From DATLFP01 sp035540955 (GTDB lineage Bacteria > Actinomycetota > Acidimicrobiia > Acidimicrobiales > CADCSY01), in NCBI GenBank assembly GCA_035540955.1, contig DATLFP010000166.1:1-9415 (forward strand): 9,415 nucleotides of DNA. The letters are read 5' to 3'. Numbering within the stretch: the stretch's first letter is position 1; each line of letters starts with the position of its first letter. A model generated the notes under the pieces. The model had not been told where the DNA came from, made no database searches, and saw only the letters and a list, made by a program, of their open reading frames with translations. This document shows positions 7,146-9,415 of the stretch, one piece after another. The position numbers and the translations under genes are program-made.

Positions 7146-7706
7146 TCACGCGGTGGGGTCGGCCGGCCGGCGGTGCTCGGGCACCACGCACACGGCGCCG
7201 TCGCTGAAGCCGACGGCCTGCACGCCGAGGGCGCGGTTGAAGCGCGACCGGTAGTGCTCCCACGCGATGTACGAGGCGAGCTCCACCAGCTGGGTCCGGG
7301 TGAAGCGGGCGGCGAGCCGCTCACGCAGGTCGGGCGTGATCTCGACGGGCGCGCCCAGCATGGCTTCGGCGAGCTCGATCGCGAGGCGCTCGTCGTCGTC
7401 GAACGCGTCGCTCGTCTCGTAGCGGGCGAGTTCGTGCAGCTGCCGTTCGGTCACGCCCACCGCCCGGCTCACGGCCGAGCCGATGTCCATTCAGAACGGG
7501 CAGCCGATCCGGCTCGAGGTCTTGAGGGAGGCGAGCGCCTTCAGGCGCATGTCGACCTTCCCGGCCACGAGCTCGGCCGTCTCCATCGCTCCCACGCCGA
7601 GCCCGAGCGCCGGGCGGCGGGCGTAGAGGCGGAAGATCTCGGTCCGGTTCCGCTTCGCCCGCGGGAGCACGTCTGCGTACGCACGAAGCTTGCTCAGCAG
7701 CCCCAC
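7146..7706 (-). CDS. AhpD-like/carboxymuconolactone decarboxylase family protein, probable CxxU selenoprotein (TGA at 7491-7493)
   Basis: Read through one in-frame TGA this is a 186-residue protein of the CMD/AhpD-like family. The N-terminal half (1-71) has AETAELVAGKVD-like sequence and RLKALASLKTSSRIGCPF (54-71); the C-terminal half continues MDIGSAV (73-79), GVTERQL, a YETSDAF segment, ERLAIELAEAM, ARFTRTQLVELASYIAWEHYR-type sequence and a VGFSDG ending. In relatives this region reads G-C-P-F-C-x-D-I-G-S-A, so the TGA codon replaces exactly the second Cys of the redox CxxC (Cys69, position 72). Both halves are in one frame, with no shift and no loss of GC-rich third positions after the TGA. 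The ATG right after the TGA has no ribosome binding site. GTG 7706 is chosen from where homology begins and a -10-like box 7 nt upstream. Family members act as peroxidase-like or disulphide-reducing proteins. The alternative is a Cys-to-stop mutation or a sequencing error; selenocysteine genes are outside this window. Confidence 0.8.
7465..7482 (-). promoter_or_regulatory. SECIS-like hairpin directly downstream of the in-frame TGA
   Basis: In the minus-strand mRNA, 8 nt after the UGA, CGGCUC pairs perfectly with GAGCCG around the 6-nt loop GGCCGU. The stem can be lengthened at its base (CAU with GUG) if a 4-nt bulge is allowed. Bacterial selenocysteine insertion elements are stem-loops within the coding region just after UGA, usually with G at the start of the apical loop, and this loop starts GG. 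The loop begins 14 nt after the UGA, slightly closer than the usual range I recall. GC-rich coding sequence makes hairpins easily, so this is supportive only. Confidence 0.4.
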
Positions 7707-7713
7707 GTGCGCC

Positions 7714-7743
7714 GTTCTACCGTGACCTGCGGTGTCCGGTGAA
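7714..7743 (-). promoter_or_regulatory. Candidate promoter of the AhpD-like gene
   Basis: On the minus strand TTCACC (7738-7743) and TAGAAC (7714-7719) are separated by 18 nt and resemble -35 and -10 boxes (the -35 matches TTGACA at four positions). The -10 ends 7 nt before GTG 7706 and no Shine-Dalgarno is present, so a leaderless transcript is likely. The 116-bp gap 7707-7822 also has to hold the promoter of the divergent DinB-family gene, for which I see no clear boxes. Confidence 0.4.
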
Positions 7744-7822
7744 ACCGTGCTGTGGTCGAACAGCCCGTGGCGGCGGGAACGCTTGGGGAGATCGCGGAGA
7801 AGCTCATGAGGGAGATGCGCTG

Positions 7823-8305
7823 ATGCCGCCCACACCGTTCGAACCGATGCCCGACGAGCGCGCCGGGCTCGGGGTGTTCCTCGACGCCCAGCGGGGAGCG
7901 ATCCTCGCCAAGCTCGCCGGACTCACCGACGAGCAGGCGACGTTGAGGCCGACGGCCAGCGGCCTGTCGATGCTGACGTTGGTGAAGCACGTGGCGTTCG
8001 TCGAGCGCCGGTGGTTCCAGCTCGAGATCGCCCGCCGCCAGATCGAGGGGCTCTGGCCGCCGCCCGACGACCGCGAGCTGCGGGTGGAGGAGAGCGACAC
8101 GGTCGCGTCCATCACCGCGCTGTACGAGGGGATCATCGAGGAGAACCGCGCCATCCTCGCCGAGGTCGACGAGCTCGACTCGGTCTCGCCCGCAACCGGC
8201 CTGAACCGGCGGTGGGTGCTGCTCCACCTCGTCGAGGAGCTGGCCCGTCATGCCGGCCACGCCGACATCATCCGGGAGTCGATCGACGGGGAGACCGGGA
8301 TCTGA
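7823..8305 (+). CDS. DinB-fold protein, DUF664 type
   Basis: A 160-residue four-helix-bundle protein of the DinB superfamily, whose members bind a metal through conserved histidines; some actinobacterial members are mycothiol-dependent transferases. The visible signatures are LVKHVAFVERRWF (53-65, His56) and HLVEELARHAGHADIIRE (135-152, with His135, His143 and His146), the typical DUF664 ending. ATG 7823 is chosen because GGGAG lies 8 nt upstream and homology starts shortly after; the frame is open back to GTG 7739, but that part (Cys/Gly/Arg-rich) looks non-coding. The gene is divergent from the AhpD-like gene. The substrate is unknown. A thiol-transferase role is only a family-level guess. 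Confidence 0.87.
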   Translation: MPPTPFEPMPDERAGLGVFLDAQRGAILAKLAGLTDEQATLRPTASGLSMLTLVKHVAFVERRWFQLEIARRQIEGLWPPPDDRELRVEESDTVASITALYEGIIEENRAILAEVDELDSVSPATGLNRRWVLLHLVEELARHAGHADIIRESIDGETGI

Positions 8306-8354
8306 GTGTCGGGAGCCGGGGGACCTGCTGGTGTCCGGTGTGCCCGATTTCTCA

Positions 8355-8390
8355 TTGACACTCGCCCGCGACTTTGTGAATGTATTCACA
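8355..8390 (+). promoter_or_regulatory. Promoter with palindromic operator overlapping the DUF1992 start codon
   Basis: A perfect -35 box TTGACA (8355-8360) is followed after 17 nt by GAATGT (8378-8383), preceded by TGT as in an extended -10; this places the transcription start at about the ATG (8390). Over it lies TGTGAATGTATTCACA (8375-8390), a 7+2+7 perfect inverted repeat whose last base is the A of the ATG. No Shine-Dalgarno is present. I infer a leaderless, repressible promoter with a dimeric helix-turn-helix regulator (TetR or GntR type possible) binding over the -10. The regulator is not in the window. Confidence 0.6.
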
Positions 8391-8788
8391 TGACCGAGCG
8401 CAAGCCGCCGGGACTGAGCTTCGAGAGCTGGATCGACAAGCAGATCCGGGATGCGGAGGAACGGGGGGAGTTCGACAACCTCCCCGGCAAGGGCAAGCCG
8501 CTCCCCGACATCGACAAGCCCCGTGACGAGCTGTGGTGGGTCCGCCAGAAGCTGAAGCGGGAGGACGTCGACATCCTCCCGCCGACGTTGCAGATCCGGC
8601 GCGACCTCGACGAGGCCCGCGAGAAGATCCGGCGGGCCACCACCGAGGGCGAGGTGCGGGAGATCGTGACGGCGATCAACGAGAAGATCCGCCACGTGAA
8701 CTCCCACGTCGTCAGCGGACCGCCCACCACGGTCGCCCCCCTCCACGAGGAGACCGTCGTCGACCGCTGGCGCAACGCCCTCGCCTGA
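8390..8788 (+). CDS. DUF1992 protein (DnaJ homologue subfamily C member 28 conserved domain)
   Basis: A 132-residue soluble protein without signal peptide or membrane segments. SFESWIDKQIRDAEERGEFDNLPGKGKPL (residues 10-38) is the DUF1992 hallmark, a conserved helix followed by the FDNLPGxGKPL motif. It is followed by DELWWVRQKLKRE, then charged helical sequence with ILPPTLQIRRDLDEAREKIRR. The same domain occurs in the eukaryotic DNAJC28 proteins; its molecular role is not established and no J domain is present here. ATG 8390 is the natural start; the upstream open frame to 8306 overlaps the promoter. The gene is followed by a perfect 21-bp inverted repeat that probably ends transcription. 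Confidence 0.92.
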   Translation: MTERKPPGLSFESWIDKQIRDAEERGEFDNLPGKGKPLPDIDKPRDELWWVRQKLKREDVDILPPTLQIRRDLDEAREKIRRATTEGEVREIVTAINEKIRHVNSHVVSGPPTTVAPLHEETVVDRWRNALA

Positions 8789-8797
8789 GTCGGCTGT

Positions 8798-8840
8798 CTT
8801 GTGGCACTTCCTGTCGCCAGGCGACAGGAAGTGCCACAAG
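8798..8840. terminator. Perfect 21-bp inverted repeat between convergent genes
   Basis: The arms at 8798-8818 (beginning CTTGTGGCACTTCC) and 8820-8840 (ending GGAAGTGCCACAAG) are exact reverse complements with a single central base (8819). G-U and G-C pairs could extend the base by about three. The repeat begins 9 nt after the DUF1992 stop and ends 37 nt before the stop of the convergent oxidoreductase gene, so it is well placed as a bidirectional terminator. It has no T-tract, as is common in high-GC actinobacteria. It is longer, more perfect and less GC-rich than its surroundings, so a dispersed palindromic repeat is also possible. Confidence 0.65.
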
Positions 8841-8877
8841 GCGCGAGTTGGCAGGGCGTCGACGCGCGGGTGGGTGA

Positions 8878-9336
8878 CTAGGCGCGCCGGGCGACGAAGA
8901 CGGGGATGAGGCGCTCGGTTCGCTCCTGGTACTCGGCGTAGGGCGGGTAGGCGGCGACGGCCCGCTCCCACCACGCCGCCCGCTCCTCGCCGTCGACCTC
9001 GCGCACCACGGCGTCCCAGGGCTCGGGGCCGTCCTGGATCATCAGCGCCGACGGATCGGCCCGCAGGTTGTGCACCCACACCGGGTTCGTCGGCGCCCCG
9101 CCCATCGAGCCGATCAGCGCGTACTCCCCGTCGTGCTCCACCCGCATCAGCGCGGTCTTGCGGATCGCGCCGGTCTTGGCGCCCCGCGTCGTGACGATGA
9201 TCACCGGCAGACCGGTGTCGCGCAGGGTGTTGGCCCGCTCGCCGCCCGACGCCTCGTACTCGGCGACCTGCTCCCGCACCCACTCCCACGGGCTCGGGAC
9301 GTACTCACCTTCCAGCGGTGCCATGTCGGTCACCAT
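8878..9336 (-). CDS. Ddn-like deazaflavin (F420)-dependent nitroreductase family protein
   Basis: A 152-residue split-barrel protein of the actinobacterial family that includes Mycobacterium tuberculosis Ddn; members use reduced F420 to reduce quinones, nitro compounds or other acceptors. Visible signatures are IIVTTRGAKTGAIRKTALM (46-64), the cofactor phosphate-binding region; IGSMGGAPTNPVWVHNL (75-91); the REVDGEERAAWW segment; and YPPYAEYQERTERLIPVFVARR close to the end. The TGxxRKTxLM and GGAPxxPxWxHNL patterns are diagnostic. The start is uncertain: ATG 9336 keeps the longer N-terminus, ATG 9324 (product residue 5) has GGTGA 5 nt upstream. It is convergent with the DUF1992 gene and nearly abuts a probable divergent gene at 9343. 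The substrate cannot be told from sequence. Confidence 0.92.
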   Translation of the reverse strand: MVTDMAPLEGEYVPSPWEWVREQVAEYEASGGERANTLRDTGLPVIIVTTRGAKTGAIRKTALMRVEHDGEYALIGSMGGAPTNPVWVHNLRADPSALMIQDGPEPWDAVVREVDGEERAAWWERAVAAYPPYAEYQERTERLIPVFVARRA

Positions 9337-9342
9337 AGGCCG

Positions 9343-9415
9343 GTGCCGGAGGTCCGCTTCGATGTCGTGCCCGGGTTGCTCCCGGTCCTCGTCGACGAGC
9401 TGGTCGAGCGTGGCC
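9343..9415 (+). CDS. Probable 5' end of a further gene (cut by the window)
   Basis: From GTG 9343 an open frame runs off the window end with G or C at 22 of 24 third positions, giving a start such as V-P-E-V-R-F-D-V-V-P-G-L-L-P-V-L-V-D-E-L. The F-x-V-V-P-G-L-x-x-x-x-x-x-E-L pattern resembles the beginning of THUMP-domain RNA methyltransferases, but 24 residues are too few to name it. No Shine-Dalgarno is seen. The frame on the other strand is also open, so this call is tentative. Confidence 0.4.
   Translation, partial: MPEVRFDVVPGLLPVLVDELVERG

Noticed and set aside
7146..7490. A separate short CMD-domain gene starting at ATG 7490
   Set aside because: The ATG has no ribosome binding site, sits immediately after the TGA, and lies in the same frame as the upstream half, which supplies the missing N-terminal part of the family. 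One gene with a recoded TGA explains both parts better.
7694..9289. A 531-residue minus-strand open frame
   Set aside because: It lies antisense to the DinB-family and DUF1992 genes and runs through the inverted repeat and the Ddn-like gene in the wrong frame. Its product is low-complexity Arg/Gly/Asp-rich with no recognisable domain: a GC-rich shadow.

Overview
The window is very GC-rich. Its coding frames end almost every codon in G or C, starts are mostly GTG or ATG, and stops are mostly TGA. It encodes a full-length mycobacterial-style Lhr helicase, a DUF664-type DinB protein and a Ddn-like deazaflavin (F420) oxidoreductase. This points to a high-GC actinobacterium. The Thr-rich lipoprotein, the style of the bL28 protein and the divergent Lgt make me think of class Acidimicrobiia, but that finer placement is inference. 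I see no insertion sequence, CRISPR array, tRNA or rRNA.

Layout. 35-4549 (+) is the large helicase Lhr, with an unusual in-frame palindromic segment at 2830-2912. 4635-5489 (-) is a Thr-rich predicted lipoprotein, convergent with lhr. 5693-6505 (+) is a divergent Lgt (prolipoprotein diacylglyceryl transferase) homologue, back to back with the lipoprotein gene. 6663-6911 (-) is rpmB (ribosomal protein bL28), with a structured leader at about 6933-7021. 7146-7706 (-) is a carboxymuconolactone decarboxylase/AhpD-like protein whose CxxC second position is an in-frame TGA. 7823-8305 (+) is a DinB/DUF664 protein divergent from it. 8390-8788 (+) is a DUF1992 protein under a promoter with a 16-bp palindromic operator that runs into its start codon. 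A perfect 21-bp inverted repeat (8798-8840) separates it from the convergent Ddn-like oxidoreductase gene at 8878-9336 (-). The 5' end of another gene probably enters at 9343 (+).

The most notable item is the 7146-7706 locus. A standard gene finder would split it into two short ORFs, one ending in TGA and the next starting at the ATG directly after it. Both halves lie in the same frame and together make one complete family member. The TGA replaces exactly the second cysteine of the redox motif (C-P-F-TGA), and a GC hairpin follows 8 nt downstream. The best reading is a CxxU selenoprotein; a Cys-to-stop mutation is the main alternative. The second notable item is the palindrome inside lhr. It sits between the helicase core and the C-terminal domain, and its codon usage is sharply different from the rest of the gene, as expected for an inserted, translated palindromic element.

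The genes do not form one pathway or operon; they are mostly single units on alternating strands. The lipoprotein and the Lgt homologue may be enzyme and substrate, and the AhpD-like protein, the DinB-fold protein and the Ddn-like protein are compatible with redox/thiol metabolism, but both links are inference. Several starts (lgt, the AhpD-like gene, the DUF1992 gene) have a -10-like hexamer 6-7 nt upstream and no Shine-Dalgarno, suggesting leaderless transcripts.
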